Translations under genes and position numbers: made by a program
In this document: in pieces, positions 39,828 through 53,302 of the stretch
How positions within the stretch are numbered: the first letter of the stretch is position 1
Layout of the letters: every line of letters begins with the position of its first letter
Notes under the pieces: generated by a model
The model's database searches: none
What the model was told of the DNA's origin: nothing
The model's input: the letters and a program-made list of their open reading frames with translations, nothing else
Source: Sepiola atlantica
Taxonomy: Eukaryota > Mollusca > Cephalopoda > Sepiida > Sepiolidae
Direction of reading: 5' to 3'
Assembly (NCBI GenBank): GCA_963556195.1
Contig: OY744531.1
Span: 106,811,120 to 106,875,119, forward strand
Length of the DNA stretch: 64,000 nucleotides

Positions 39828-40010
39828 AACTGAAGAACTGAAAGCAGCAAGTATAGTGCGGCACGAAAATCAATTGCCAAACGATAATGCATGCCCGATC
39901 TGTGATCGGGTGTGTGGATCTTGAATTGGACTGTTTTCTCATATGAGAACCCACAAATGAAGTCCCTGGTGACTCGTTTACTCGATTCGAGTGACAGCCA
40001 TGATGAATGA
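39828..40010 (+). pseudogene. LINE C-terminal zinc-finger tail, copy 1
   Basis: The + frame reads ACPICDRVCGS (stop) IGLFSHMRTHK then stop. This is the C2H2-like motif that closes many RTE-type polyproteins (C-P-x-C-x-R-x-C-x-S-x-I-G-L-x-S-H-x-R-x-H). It is followed by a short 3' UTR ending 'gccatgatgaatga'. An internal stop shows that it is dead. Confidence 0.75.
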
Positions 40011-40297
40011 TTCCTTTTTTATTCTCTTGGTGGTTGGAAAAATAGAAGCCATTAAAAAGGGCAACAAATAACTCCCTTAGTTGCTCTGAGATTTGATTTA
40101 TTCTTACAGTGATTTGCAACAAGTTCATCACCCTCTTCCAATTACTGTTGAGTGAAGGAACACTCAAAAACCTGTCCAATCACTTTGATGCCTAATTTCC
40201 CAGAGGCAGAAACCAGCTTTTCTACCACATGCTTTCTCCCATGACATCATATAAATTGTCACATAGTCTTAATTCCAAACGTTTAAATTCGTCACAT

Positions 40298-40480
40298 TGA
40301 AGAACTGAAAACAGCAAGTATAGTGCGGCATGAAAATTAATTGCCAAACGATAATGCATGCCCGATCTGTGATCGGATGTGTGGAGCTCGAATTGGACTG
40401 TTTTCTCATATAAGAACCCACAAATGAAGTCCCTGGTGACCCGTATACTCGATTCGAGTGACGGCCATGATGGTGAAAAC
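40298..40480 (+). pseudogene. LINE C-terminal zinc-finger tail, copy 2
   Basis: Direct repeat of 39828-40010, shifted by about 468 bp, with the same C-P-I-C-D-R motif and the same 3' end 'gacggccatgatgg'. It differs at about a dozen positions, so it is an older duplication or a second insertion. Confidence 0.75.
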
Positions 40481-40814
40481 AAACGAGTCTTGTAACAAAT
40501 TTTATGTGAATGTAATAATTTAATCTTTAAGACTGGAGGGGTTAGGGTTAAACAATTTGTCGACGATTAAATAGCATTCTTTTCCCTTCTTTTAATATTG
40601 CTTTAAAAAGAAAATTATATTAGAAACTTGGATAATTTTCAGATTTTATTAAATCTTTGGGAATTTTCTTTTTTTAGTTATATATTTTTCTAGGTATTTT
40701 GACTATTTCGGTGTGCCTTTTGTTAAGTTATGGAGAAAAAATAGTCAGTGTAATAATCAAGCGAAAGGTTTTATTACTTTGAAAGGTTTTATTTAAAAAG
40801 TCATGGAATAATAC

Positions 40815-40890
40815 TGATAATAATAATAATAATAATGATAATAAGACGAAAAGTGATAATAATAAATATGATAATAATAATAATAACTAG
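40815..40890. repeat. (AAT)n-type microsatellite
   Basis: Interrupted aat/gat trinucleotide repeat. Confidence 0.85.
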
Positions 40891-41274
40891 TGAGACCCGT
40901 GTAAATTACACGAAATGATGTTTTTAATACTAATTATCTTGTTCCTAACCTATACATGTTTGAATAAAATATGATAAGATTTGGACTTGTATATTTATTT
41001 TTAAAAAATGAACAATACATGAAACAATTTACAAAATTTCTTTCTGTACAATATTTCTAGTGAAGGTAATATTTCGACGACTAAACCTTACTTTGTAAAT
41101 GCTTTAGATTAAATTAAATTTGGCTCCAATTCATGAGTAGCATACAAAGATTCGGAAGGTCGTTGCTTTTGATGTAAGCGTGACACACAAAATAACACAC
41201 ACACTATCGTATTAATATGTGTCTTCCTGGTCGTCCCCTCCCTCCCCCCTTCAATGTAGGAAAAAAAAAATCTT

Positions 41275-41372
41275 AGAGGTTGGTTGGGATCGAACTATAA
41301 ACCAGTCGGGCCGATGTCAAAAACAGACGTCAAAATCCTACGTTGCTAACCGTTTCGCCAAAGGGAAATACT
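41275..41372 (-). mobile_element. tRNA-derived SINE head (probable)
   Basis: On the complement, 'tggcgaaacggttagca' resembles the pol III A box and, 50 bp downstream, 'gttcgatccc' resembles the B box. The surrounding sequence does not fold as a normal tRNA. Direct repeats ('gcttttgatgtaagygtgac') lie at 41166 and 41440. I read it as a degraded tRNA-derived SINE. Confidence 0.5.
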
Positions 41373-41639
41373 TGAAAATATTACGAAAATTAGGTGACTT
41401 GAATGCTTTTCCAAATCTAGGTGCGGCACGCATGCACAGAGCTTTTGATGTAAGTGTGACACACAAACACACACGCTATTGTATTAATATATAGATTATT
41501 TCTATATTTCTGTTTCGAGTTGATTCAAAATTATTTCAAACTGAATTCATTTATAGACGACTGAAATGCAAAATCGTTCGGCTTTTATAAATAATAAAAC
41601 GTGACATATTTGTCTATCTGTTATGTTATAGTGGGTTGA

Positions 41640-41985
41640 ATAAAGGCTTAGATCTGAAGACCTCAGAGGAAGATTAAATCTGGACAGTATAGGGAGATGT
41701 GTTCAGCACAGGAGTCTTCGATGGTATGGCCACGTTGAAAGAATGAATGAGAGTTGTTGGGTTAGTAGATGTAGAACAGTTGAGGTAGCAGGCTCAGTTC
41801 ATAGGGGAAGGCCAAGAAAAACATGGGAGGAAGTGATAAGAATGGACTTGAGATAAAGAGGAATAAATAAAAACCTGACCAGAGATAGGTTAGTTTGGAA
41901 GTCAATTTCTGAAAGCCGTCCAATACATGCCAGCATGTAAAACGGACATTAAACTGAATATGATGATGATGATGATGATGATGCC
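41640..41985 (+). mobile_element. LINE (RTE-like) 3' end, copy 2
   Basis: Reads GRCVQHRSLRWYGHVERMNE, then SRCRTVEVAGSVHRGRPRKT, EEVIRMDLR (stop), NKNLTRDRLVWKSIS. It ends with 'cagcatgtaaaacggac' and an (ATG)n tail at 41961-41983. It is the best preserved of the three copies, with one internal stop. Confidence 0.8.
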
Positions 41986-42169
41986 TGTGTACAATAGAAA
42001 CAGAAGCTATCAAGAAAATGTTCCTTCAAATGCTTCTCTGATTCGTCATACTAAATTACTCATTACTAAAGAGCCATTTTTTTCTTCGGGGAGGGTAGAT
42101 TCTTGGATCTTATCAGCTAGAATCTCATTGAATATTTTGCTCCACTTTTCCAACTTTGAGTAGTGGTAG

Positions 42170-42710
42170 CAAAACAATAGCACCTTCTTTTGTGCAACAG
42201 TTCATGGTTGGGCTTTTAAGCCTCTTATGTTTCTTTTATTATTGCTGCATTTGATGGAGATAGGGGGCCAGGACCTTTTGTCTCAAGGCCTGATGGCTGA
42301 CCCTGGTTGGCCTCTGTATTGATTGAAGCACCATTTCCAGAGGCAGGAAGGTTTACACCATTGCTTTCATCTTCCCGCCTGGTGTATGAACGGGTTGATG
42401 GGCCCTTTTTATCCTGGGTGCCGGCCTGCCAGTATTTATTTTTGTTTTTATTCATATTTTTTATTATTCATTTCCTCATTGTCAACGGCTTCTAATTCAT
42501 TATTCGAAGCTGCCCTCTATGAATAGAGGGGGGTCCCCCGTCCGCAATTTGGAAGACATGCTGGATGCCTTGAGGAGACAGCACACCATTTTTTTTTTTA
42601 TATTTGGTCAGGGTTTACTTCAAGTAAAAAGTATCCTCATGTCAGAGTCTCTGACAAACCCCTGTACAGAGAGACCGAAGACACCCGAGAGTGGTGTCGA
42701 GTAGGCATTC
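42170..42710. other. GC-richer segment, unidentified
   Basis: Both strands have short frames (76 codons on -, 61-67 on +) with balanced composition, for example KGPGPLSPSNAAIIKET on -. I recognise no domain and see no splice context. It may be an old transposon ORF1 fragment; I do not assign it. Confidence 0.3.
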
Positions 42711-44600
42711 AAGTCCTCCCCATTCTTTTCAACATTTCAATGTTATCAGTTAAATACTTGATTTTGAAACTAATGTTTATTTTCTATAAGAATCAATTCT
42801 TATAAAAATTAATCACAAACTGATTTTCGGTTTTGCTTTTCATATTCAAAGTTTAGAGTTAGAAAGAACTACATTTTCATCAAAAACAGCATTTCTCATC
42901 TCGAATAACACAATTATAATTCCGAATCTTTATTCACGGTTAGCAGGTGAATCATTTGAATTTCTATTTGGTTCAACCATAGTTACATGATGATAGCACG
43001 GCCCACTGATCCCTAGGGAATAAATCGCTGCATATTGTCTATTCTATCAGTCTTTGGAAACTGTTCATTGGATTTGCTAAAAACAAATGAAGTAAAACAA
43101 AAACATAATAAAAACGGTTGACATCATCTGGATCCATTTATAATGTCTGGGAAATAGTTTAGTACAAAAATTATCAATTATCGAAAAGAATATTTTAATA
43201 AAAATCGTTTCATTTAATTTTATTTAAGAGTTACTTTGTAATAATGTTTTAACTTTTGAAGTCCTTCCAATTAAAATAATTTGTTTTTCATTTTTAATCA
43301 TCCTTTGTCACATAATCTTGAAATGCTTTTGTATTGTCCACCTTCTTTTTTTTTTTTTAATTAATATTTGGGGTCTATGAATTGATAAACAACTTGATGT
43401 CCAAATTAAAGTGAAAAAATAGAGAAAGGTTCATTTTGAAATGTTATTTAAGTTATTTTTAAAATAATTCTTTTTTTTTAATCACTGAAATTTGATTTAG
43501 TAATAGAAATATACAAATATAGGGGATAATGTTTTGCAAAAATTGTATTTATTTAGTGAAAAAACTAAAATGCTCTTTGAAAACTTAGTTGTTAGGAAGA
43601 AGAGTTGATTTTGGGTGATAATGTCATTCGTAAATTACTTTTTCTTTCCATTTATATTTAATTTTCTAATTAATTATTTAAGCCGCCTTATTTTTAATAT
43701 TCATTTATACATAATTTCTTATTTTCATTCTTATAGTCATAATTCTTTGTTATAAAAATCCATTGATTTTAAGCTAAACATTTTAACATAAAAAAAAAAT
43801 GTCCACTTTGAATTCCTAGTATCCTTGTGTTCATATTTCTTCTTTTTTTCCTACATTTTCAAGATTGACAGAAAAAAGCTTTTTGAAAGGATTTAAAACC
43901 AGATAAACATTTATTCCATCTAAGAAAAAGTAGTGAAACATCTGATTCTTTTTTAAATAATTGTTATGAAAAATCATTTATAAATGTTGTAAAAAAAAAA
44001 AAAAATAATAATAATAATAATAGATGATCATTTTTTCCTTCCATTTTGTTTTCTAGTTGATTCAAACTAATTATTTTCTGTACTTTAGTACTCTCACCTT
44101 TTTGGTTGCACTTTAAAAAAAAACATTCACTTGGTCAAACAGTTGTTGGCAGAACAATTATTCAAGTTTTATCAAATCTATATCAATACATGTAAACTAT
44201 GTAGTTCAGCCATTTACAATGTTTTATGCAACTCAGTTCAGGAATGAAAGTGCAAAATCTTTGCTTTCACAATAGGAAAAAAAATTAATGGTGGACTATA
44301 GAATAAAAGTTTTCATTGTTTGAAAACGAATTTTCATAAAAATAGGATTCAATTATTTTACTATGACTATATTTTCCCAAAGTTTTGCCTGGTTTTGATC
44401 TCTTCATGTGAAATGATATGTTCAATTTCAATGGACAAATTGGTGGAGATAGCATTTCAATTGAACATAGCTACAAAATCTATTCATTTTGTCTGAGTTT
44501 TTTTTTTTTTTTTTTTTTCAAAGAAAATATTTCAAATATTTAATTATATAATATTTTGGTCTATATTCATTGAATTAACTGCTCTTAATTGACAAACAAT
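42711..44600. other. AT-rich, no gene
   Basis: Homopolymer A and T runs and short AT repeats; no sustained frame and no element ends seen. Confidence 0.5.
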
Positions 44601-44601
44601 T

Positions 44602-45022
44602 TTAGGTGCTTCTTTACTTCACCCCGACATGTTAGGCCTCTCTTATAAAAAAAATAGCTAAATAAATGTATAAACCTTATTATGTACTTACGTGGTAGCT
44701 AAAAAGAAGACTGTACACCAAAAATTACGTAAATTCATCCAGTATTTATTCAATTAAAAAAAAAAAACGATTTTATCTGTGGGTCGTCATTTTTTTTATA
44801 TTTTGACTTTTTCCGAAAGTTATCTCCCTTTTAAGTTGAAATGTCTACCGATACGTAAGATAGTTTTTTTTTTTTTTCTTATAATTTAATAAATATTGGA
44901 TGAATTTGCAAAACTTTTTTTTGTACAATCTTATTTTCAGCTAATACATAAGTACATAACAAAGTTGATACATTTCTTTAAATATTTTAATGTCGGGGTG
45001 AAACTGCAAAAACATCCAACTT
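44602..45022. mobile_element. TIR element / MITE (about 420 bp)
   Basis: Imperfect inverted arms of about 150 bp: left 'ttcaccccgacatgttag' against right 'atgtcggggtgaa', 'ttatgtacttacgt' against 'acataagtacataa', and 'attcatccagtatttatt' against 'aataaatattggatgaat'. The centre is AT-rich with no frame. Confidence 0.75.
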
Positions 45023-45342
45023 TATTCTAGTAATAATTAGGATTTTAATTCAAAGCTATTAAATGTGTACTAAATTATTTTTTAAATCTTACAACAGAAT
45101 ATAAGTTTCTTTTTGGTTTAGAAAGACTTTTTCCTTCTGCAAACTTTGTTACAATTATGTGTGTGTGTCTGTGTGTGTGTGCGTGCGTCCTGTGGAGCTG
45201 AATCTGATCCTTAAACTGACCTGTATATTTCATCAGTGAAAGATGACATATTACAATGTGCTACAAGTACAGAGAAAGTTCATAGGAGAGGTCAAGTTCT
45301 TTTCTTTCTGATCGGCCAAAAGTATTCATTCATTCATTCAGT

Positions 45343-45351
45343 CATATATAT

Positions 45352-45392
<41 letters not shown>

Positions 45393-45424
45393 TATATATA
45401 TATATAGATATATATATATATATA
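45343..45424. repeat. (TA)n microsatellite, left flank of foldback
   Basis: TA repeat with 'gatata' interruptions directly abutting the foldback arm. Confidence 0.9.
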
Positions 45425-46028
45425 TTTCAGAGGAAACATTTTTTTTTTTTATTTTAATCAATGAAACGGGCGGGTTGAAAAAAAAAAAGAAAATTGCTAA
45501 AAAATTTCCTTAAGGCCTTATCGTCTGACCCTCTAAGAGGAAACGTCAGAATGATAAATTAAAAACTAAGAAAATCGAATGAGATATGAGGGGAAAAATT
45601 GTTTATGTTGGAGAAAACGATTGAGAGAAAAAGAAAAAAAGAGAAAAAAAAGTAAATCTCTCAACATTATGGTCGAACTACCATCTCAATATTGTTGAGG
45701 CGTTAGTTATTAACAATTCTCGACCTAGCCTGTGTAGACAAAAGATTTTGAAGCATCAGTTGGAGATCTTTAATTATTCAAATCCACCATAACGTTGAGA
45801 GATTTACTTTTTTTTTCTCTCTCAATCGTTTTCTCCAACTTAAACAATTCCCCCCCTCATATATCATTCGATTTTCTTAGTTTTTAATTTATCATTCTGA
45901 CGTTTCTTCTTAGAGGGTCAGACGATAAGGCCTTAAGGAAAATTTTAGCAATTTTCTTTTTTTTTCCACCTGCCCGTTTCATTGATTTAAAAAAAAAAAA
46001 AAAAATTAAAAAAATATTTCCTCTGAAA
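45425..46028. mobile_element. Foldback element 5, (TA)n-flanked
   Basis: Arms 45425-45675 and 45782-46028 are close complements: 'aaggccttatcgtctgaccc' against 'gggtcagacgataaggcctt', 'agaaaattgctaaaa' against 'ttttagcaattttct', and 'tttcagaggaaa' against 'tttcctctgaaa'. The loop is about 105 bp. (TA)n lies next to the left arm and 35 bp beyond the right arm. Confidence 0.92.
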
Positions 46029-46060
46029 TTTATCGTACGATTTTGTTGTACGCGAAATTT

Positions 46061-46061
<1 letters not shown>

Positions 46062-46144
<83 letters not shown>
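46062..46144. repeat. (TA)n microsatellite, right flank of foldback
   Basis: About 80 bp of TA. Confidence 0.95.
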
Positions 46145-46148
<4 letters not shown>

Positions 46149-46601
46149 GATGCACTTAACATATTAAATGCAATGAATTTTCTTTGGGAAGAAAATTGTC
46201 TTTTTTTTAAATCTATATATATATTGTTTTTGCTCCTTAAAGACTGTAAACCTAAAAATAAAACTGATTGGTGATTTGTATTAAAATCAGTAGAATTCAA
46301 AACATTAGAGGCATATACATACACTTTTAAAAATTTAATTTTTATTTTTTTTTTTTGCCATAACACATTTTCCAAGTTTGAAATATAAGAAAAACGTTTG
46401 CTTCGAAAAGATATGGTAAAATATCTTGACTTGGGTCTCCTCCCTCTGTATATTTAATTTTGTTCAGTGTTAACATATCATACATTCCAATCACTGATTT
46501 CATGAATATATAAGTTGGTAAGCCTCTCCGGAAGCAAGTAAACACAACTTAGGTTTTCTTTTTGATTATCGTGGCTCAAATTGAAAATTGCATCATCCTG
46601 T

Positions 46602-47883
46602 ACACATATATACACATATATACACATATATACACTTATGTACACTTATATACACATATATACACTTATATACACACATGCATATTTATATACACACGTG
46701 CATACTTCTATACACACATGTACACAGACATATATGTACACTTATATACACACATGTACACTTACATACACACATGTACACTTATATACACACGTGCATA
46801 TTTATATACACACGTGTATACTTATATACACACGTGTACACTTATATACACACATGCATACTTATATACACACATGCACATTTATATACACACGTGTATA
46901 CTTATATACACACATGTACACTTATATACACACATGTACATTTATATACACACATGCATACTTATATACACACATGCACATTTATATACACACATGCATA
47001 CTTATATACACACATGCACATTTATATACACACATGCATACTTATATACACACATGCACATTTATATACACACATGCATACTTATATACACACGTGCATA
47101 TTTATATACACACGTGTATACTTATATACACACGTGTACACTTATATACACACATGCATACTTATATACACACATGCACATTTATATACACACGTGTATA
47201 CTTATATACACACATGTACACTTATATACACACATGTACATTTATATACACACATGCATACTTATATACACACATGCACATTTATATACACACATGCATA
47301 CTTATATACACACATGCACATTTATATACACACATGCATACTTATATACACACATGCACATTTATATACACACATGCATACTTATATACACACATGCACA
47401 TTTATATACACACATGCATACTTATATACACACATGCACATTTATATACACACATGCATACTTATATACACACATGCACATTTATATACACACATGCATA
47501 CTTATATACACACATGCACATTTATATACACACATGCATACTTATATACACACATGCACATTTATATACACACATGCATACTTATATACACACATGCACA
47601 TTTATATACACACATGCATACTTATATACACACATGCACATTTATATACACACATGCATACTTATATACACACATGCACATTTATATACACACATGCATA
47701 CTTATATACACACATGCACATTTATATACACACATGCATACTTATATACACACATGCACATTTATATACACACATGCATACTTATATACACACATGCACA
47801 TTTATATACACACATGCATACTTATATACACACATGCACATTTATATACACACATGCATACTTATATACACATATTTACACAT
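46602..47883. repeat. 20/40-bp minisatellite, about 64 units
   Basis: 20-bp units of the form 'yttatatacacacrtgyaya'. From about 47260 the array is a strict alternation of two 20-bp variants (tgcata and tgcaca), a 40-bp higher-order repeat. A 300-bp block (46801-46980 matches 47101-47280) is duplicated. 20 bp shifts the frame each unit and the unit has no stop, so all three + frames are open for 437-473 codons; none is a gene. Confidence 0.98.
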
Positions 47884-48567
47884 ACGACCCGTGAAACCTT
47901 TCTTTAAGCACTGCTTTTATTTAAAGCTGCAATATTTTTGTAACCAACTTTTGCTCCCAACTTATTTCCTATTATTGCAGTAACTTTTCAGTCGCCATAT
48001 TGTACAAGGCATTTATTTTTAATACCAACAGAAAACTTAGTTTTTTTTAAAATCATTGAGTTTATTTTTATTTAAGAATGCATAAAATCAACTTCGTTTT
48101 TTCTTAATGAGAAATTACTTTAAGTAGTCGATAATCGTTAGATGATTTGTTATTATGTTAAAAAAAACATGTAATTAAAAAGCTATTAAAAAAAACATGT
48201 AATTAAAAAGCTATTAAAAAAACATGTAATTAAAAACCTATTAAAAAAAATATTCCGGAAAAACCAAAGTGTATTCTATTGTAGCAATAATTTACTATTT
48301 TAATGATTAAAAGTGTAAATAAATTACACTTTTTGTTCTTTAGTCGCCATAGACAATTTTGGATAATTTTATTGTGAAAAATATGAATTAGTCACAAATA
48401 CATTTTCAACTTAGGTTTCTTAAATGTAGGTAACTGAAATTTTAGTTTTTCAACTTTTTCTCAAGTCAAATAGTAAATTTAAAAAAAGTTTTAATAATAA
48501 AAAATATTTCATTTTAATAATCACAAATGAGTGAATATTTTGTTTTTGAAAGCAAGAAATTATCGAG
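47884..48567. other. No gene
   Basis: AT-rich; three copies of 'aaaaaacatgtaattaaaa' at 48163-48235. Confidence 0.5.
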
Positions 48568-49331
48568 TCATAATTTGATCTAATGAGTTTTTCAAATCAT
48601 AATTTGATCTAATGAATTTTTCAAATCATAATTTGATCTAATGAATTTTTCAAATCATAATTTGATCTAATGAGTTTTTCAAATCATAATTTGATCTAAT
48701 GAATTTTTCAAATCATAATTTGATCTAATGAGTTTTTCAAATCATAATTTGATCTAATGAGTTTTTCAAATCATAATTTGATCTAATGAATTTTTCAAAT
48801 CATAATTTGATCTAATGAGTTTTTCAAATCATAATTTGATCTAATGAATTTTTCAAATCATAATTTGATCTAATGAGTTTTTCAAATCATAATTTGATCT
48901 AATGAATTTTTCAAATCATAATTTGATCTAATGAATTTTTCAAATCATAATTTGATCTAATGAATTTTTCAAATCATAATTTGATCTAATGAGTTTTTCA
49001 AATCATAATTTGATCTAATGAGTTTTTCAAATCATAATTTGATCTAATGAATTTTTCAAATCATAATTTGATCTAATGAGTTTTTCAAATCATAATTTGA
49101 TCTAATGAATTTTTCAAATCATAATTTGATCTAATGAGTTTTTCAAATCATAATTTGATCTAATGAATTTTTCAAATACTAATTTGATCTAATGAATTTT
49201 TCAAATCATAATTTGATCTAATGAGTTTTTCAAATCATAATTTGATCTAATGAGTTTTTCAAATCATAATTTGATCTAATGAATTTTTCAAATCATAATT
49301 TGATCTAATGAATTTTTCAAATCATAATTTG
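48568..49331. repeat. 29-bp minisatellite, about 26 copies
   Basis: Unit 'tcataatttgatctaatg' plus 'ar tttttcaaa' (r = a or g dimorphic). One unit near 49175 has 'tactaattt'. Confidence 0.97.
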
Positions 49332-50180
49332 ACTGTTTGGGGTTTTCTTATCTGTTAACATAGAGCTAATTAAAATGCTTTTTTTATTTCATACAAAAAG
49401 GAAATATCAAAATTATAATTTTTTCAATTTTTTGTTCTTAAGAAACTAAAATTTTGCAGTAATTATTATTTATTTTATTTGGTTCATTTTAAAATGATTT
49501 TTGTTTTTATCTTTCTATTATATTGTTTGATAGCATATTATTCCTATATCAAATGATATCAAATTTCTATGTTTGATATCATTTTATTCCTATGTCAAAT
49601 GATATCAAATAATATATTTACAGACACTAAGTCTCGTTAGTTAACCTTTTAGAAATAAGTAAAAGCATTTTTCCTAAAAGTTTACCATAACCAAACCGTA
49701 ATTCAATTACGTAATAATTAAATTTAAAATTAATTAAAACTACTTGTTCGTTATCGAAATGAAGAGAGACTCGAAAAGTGTATGACTATTAGAATGTCGG
49801 AAATCCCAGAAACGGACAATTAAAAACTAATAGACGATTCTTTTTCATTTCAAGAAACACCCATAAATGAACTCACCTAACATTATGCATGGTGTTTTTC
49901 ATACCAAGTTGAGGATACGTCATTGACAATCAGTCCAACTGAGTCTCGACCATAGAGCTAGGGATCTTTTCTCTGTTGGGCTCAGGTATGGTTCTGTGCA
50001 GTTCTAGGAGGTCCACCCTCCCAGGCTTTACCTTCTCATGCTTTGAGTAGGAGGTAGTTTGTTAAACATTTCATTTTTTTTAAATACACAATTATGCAAA
50101 ATGGAAATAATGTTTTATGGGAAAGAAATTAACAGAAATAAAATGATTATCTTTGATTCAAGTAAACTTTATTCTTATAA
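49332..50180. other. No gene recognised
   Basis: Includes a short palindromic duplication 'tatcaaat' around 49540-49610 and a GC-richer segment at 49870-50060 of unknown nature. Confidence 0.4.
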
Positions 50181-51415
50181 ATTTTAAAAATAGATGAATT
50201 AAAAAATAGATAAATTTAAAAATAGATATTTAAAAAAAAAAATATTAAAAAAATAGATAAATTAAAAAAATAGATGAATTAAAAAATAGATAAATTTAAA
50301 AATAGATATTTAAAAAAAAAAATATTTAAATAATAGATAAATTAAAAAAATAGATGAATTAAAAAATAGATAAATTTAAAAATAGATATTTAAAAAAAAA
50401 ATTTAAATAATAGATAAATTAAAAAAATAGATGAATTAAAAAATAGATAAATTTAAAAATAGATATTTAAAAAAAAAAAATTTTAATAATAGATAAATTA
50501 AAAAAATAGATGAATTAAAAAATAGATAAATTTAAAAATAGATATTTAAAAAAAAAATTTAAATAATAGATAAATTAAAAAAATAGATGAATTAAAAACT
50601 AGATAAATTTAAAAATAGATATTTAAAAAAAAAAATTTAAATAATAGATAAATTAAAAAAATAGATGAATTAAAAAATAGATAAATTTAAAAATAGATAT
50701 TTAAAAAAAAATTTAAATAATAGATAAATTAAAAAATAGATGAATTAAAAAATAGATAAATTTAAAAATAGATATTTAAAAAAAAAAAATTTAAATAATA
50801 GATAAATTTAAAAAATAGATGAATTAAAAAATAGATAAATTTAAAAATAGATATTTAAAAAAAATTTTTAAATAATAGATAAATTTAAAAATACATGAAT
50901 TAAAACAATAGATTAATCAAAACAATAGATAAATAAAAAATAGATAAATTTTTAAAAATAGATAAATTAAACAATAGATGAATTAAAAAAACAATTTTAA
51001 ATAAATTTTAAAAATAAATAAATTTTTTAAAATAGATAATTTTTTTAAAAAAGTTAAATTAAACAATAGATAAATTTTAAATAATAGATAAATTTTAAAT
51101 AATAGATAAATTGAAATAATAGATGAATTTTAAAAAATAGATAAATTTAAAAAATAGGTAAATTAAACAATAGATAAATTTAAAAAAATAAATAAATTTA
51201 AATAATAGATAAATTAAATAAATAGATTAATTTTTAAAAATAGATAAATTGAAATAATAGATAATTAAAAAAAATAGATAATTAAAAAAAAATCGATAAT
51301 TAAAAAAAATAGATAATTAAAAAAGAGATAATTTTTAAAAAGTAGATAAATTTAAAAAATAGATAATTTTAAAAAATAGATTAATTCAAAAAAAAATAGA
51401 TAAATTAAAAAAAAA
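50181..51415. repeat. About 77-bp AT-rich array decaying into (atagataaatt)n
   Basis: A compound unit of 'atagataaattaaaaaa', 'atagatgaattaaaaa' and 'atagatatttaaaaaa' recurs about nine times from 50195 to 50870. From 50880 it degrades into irregular short units. Confidence 0.9.
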
Positions 51416-51719
51416 AAAAAAATGACTTTTCAAACCTTTGTAGAAATAGCTTGTGTCAGTACGAAACATGTTATTTCAATCCATAAATAAAAATGTAGAG
51501 AAAAAAATAAAATGTAAAAATGGACAAAGATGAAATATAGAAAACATTTTGTTCCAGTTCACAGAAATTTATCAAAGTATAAAAGCTTTGTAAATGGAAC
51601 GCAATATTAGTCAAAAATGTTTTTGATTTGATTTTGTTTTTATATTTTATGGTTGTTCATTTTTTCATTGTTTTTCTCTCTGTGAGATTTAATCCTTACA
51701 TGTTTGTCTACATAAATAA

Positions 51720-52110
51720 CCAGCTGTCCCAACCCAGCATTGCCCGGGATGCAGTAAAATCATTTTTACTTTTAATTTTTACTTGTTTTCACATTTTAAA
51801 ACTTAAGGTAGCCAACTCCTATTATATTCTTCGATTTAAAATAAGTTATCTCCCATGTTGATTTTTATTTTTAGGTGATTATTTAAAAATAAAAATGGGT
51901 TATATTAGCAGTCATCTGGACCGAACTAAGTAATTTTTTTTATCGATAAATTGCAACTAAAGGCGTTATTGTATTGCCAATAACACAATATAACTATAAC
52001 AAATGAAAATTGGCTAGTCGGAAGCAAAGTTTTATTGTCCGCTTAAATACTATTTGGGTCTGACTTTGAAAATCCGACAAGATAACTTTATATGCTAGAT
52101 GATACCAGAG
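51720..52110 (+). repeat. Interspersed repeat family B, copy 2
   Basis: Starts with 'agcattgcccgggatgc' near 51738; 51815-52103 matches the complement of 28738-29025. Class unknown. Confidence 0.7.
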
Positions 52111-52856
52111 GAGATAGCAAGACAAGATATTCAACAAAATGTTTATCTTTCTGATATTTCGAACAGAATTTAATAAAAATGCACAAGTCGATGAAACAAA
52201 AATATATAATCACACCACAAATCACACCACAAAAAATGTGTTTGGATGAATATTTATTTTGTTGAATTTCAAGTTTATAAAATCAATGTTTTATCATAGG
52301 TTTCACCGATTGTACTTTGCATTAGCAAAAACATTTTGAATTTGAAAACAAAAACAATGAAATCTCTTGTGTTTATTTGGCTGTACGTGTTCTTGTTTTC
52401 TTGTTAAACATTTCTTTTATTTTTTTTGTAAATTTTGTTTCACCCATGAAAAAAGCATTTTTTTTTTTTCCTCCACTTTTGTCGTGTATAAACATATGTG
52501 CATTCACGATCACCTGACTCTGTCTCAGAAGAAGCTGGCGGCACCAACATGTTCTTTTTATCTTGTCTTCCTGCATTCTTGTCTTTCGATTTCTTCTCAT
52601 ACCTTAAATTATACGTCTTTTACATAATAGCAATGCCATTACGTTTTAAGCTTTCAAATTCTCATATTTAAATATGAAAAACTAAATAAACCTATTCTCA
52701 AGTTACATTTTTTTAAACAATTTGATATTCTTTACACTTTAAAACTATATATATATATTTAAATGTTGAATTAAATTAACGATAATTGAATTATCGTTTA
52801 ATAATAATCTATCGTGATAGTATAAAGCTCAATATATTGTATAGAGCAATCAATTG
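52111..52856. other. No gene
   Basis: Frames of 75-86 codons on both strands (52367-52627) are composition-driven (poly T/A) with no recognised motif. Confidence 0.4.
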
Positions 52857-52986
52857 TAGAGATGAAAGATGAGTATAAAAAATTGTAAATCCATGGATTA
52901 AGGATATGAAGCTCCTTGCTTTGAACTTTTGATGTTCTAATAAATATTGTATCTTTACAATTTTTTATACTCATCTTTCATCTCTA
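52857..52986. mobile_element. Short foldback element 6, (TA)n-associated
   Basis: 33-bp arms are exact complements: 'gatgaaagatgagtataa' at 52861 against 'ttatactcatctttcatc' near 52966. The loop is about 65 bp. TA-rich repeats ('tatatatataatatatatat', 'attaaatt') follow to 53063. Confidence 0.85.
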
Positions 52987-53259
52987 CTATATATATAATA
53001 TATATATTAAATTATATATATATAATATATATATTAAATTATATATATAATATATATATTAAATTCCCGAAACAGTTTTTCATGGTAAACAACTGATGAT
53101 CCCTTAAAATAGTGTTAGAAACAAACTAATATAATAACTGTAAAAAATAAATTGACTTACATGAGTGATTTTCCACTGAAAGACTTGGGACTATCAGTTT
53201 GTTTGTTTTTTTTTTTTTTTTTGTTTTTTTAATTTAGTTTTAATGGTTGAGAAACTTCC

Positions 53260-53302
<43 letters not shown>

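Noticed and set aside
46562..47983. Three overlapping frames of 437-473 codons
   Set aside because: 20-bp stop-free satellite; simultaneous openness in all + frames argues against coding.
48568..49331. CRISPR-like regular repeat
   Set aside because: Contiguous 29-bp units without unique spacers; an animal minisatellite, not a CRISPR array. The same holds for the 20-, 28-, 33- and 35-bp arrays.
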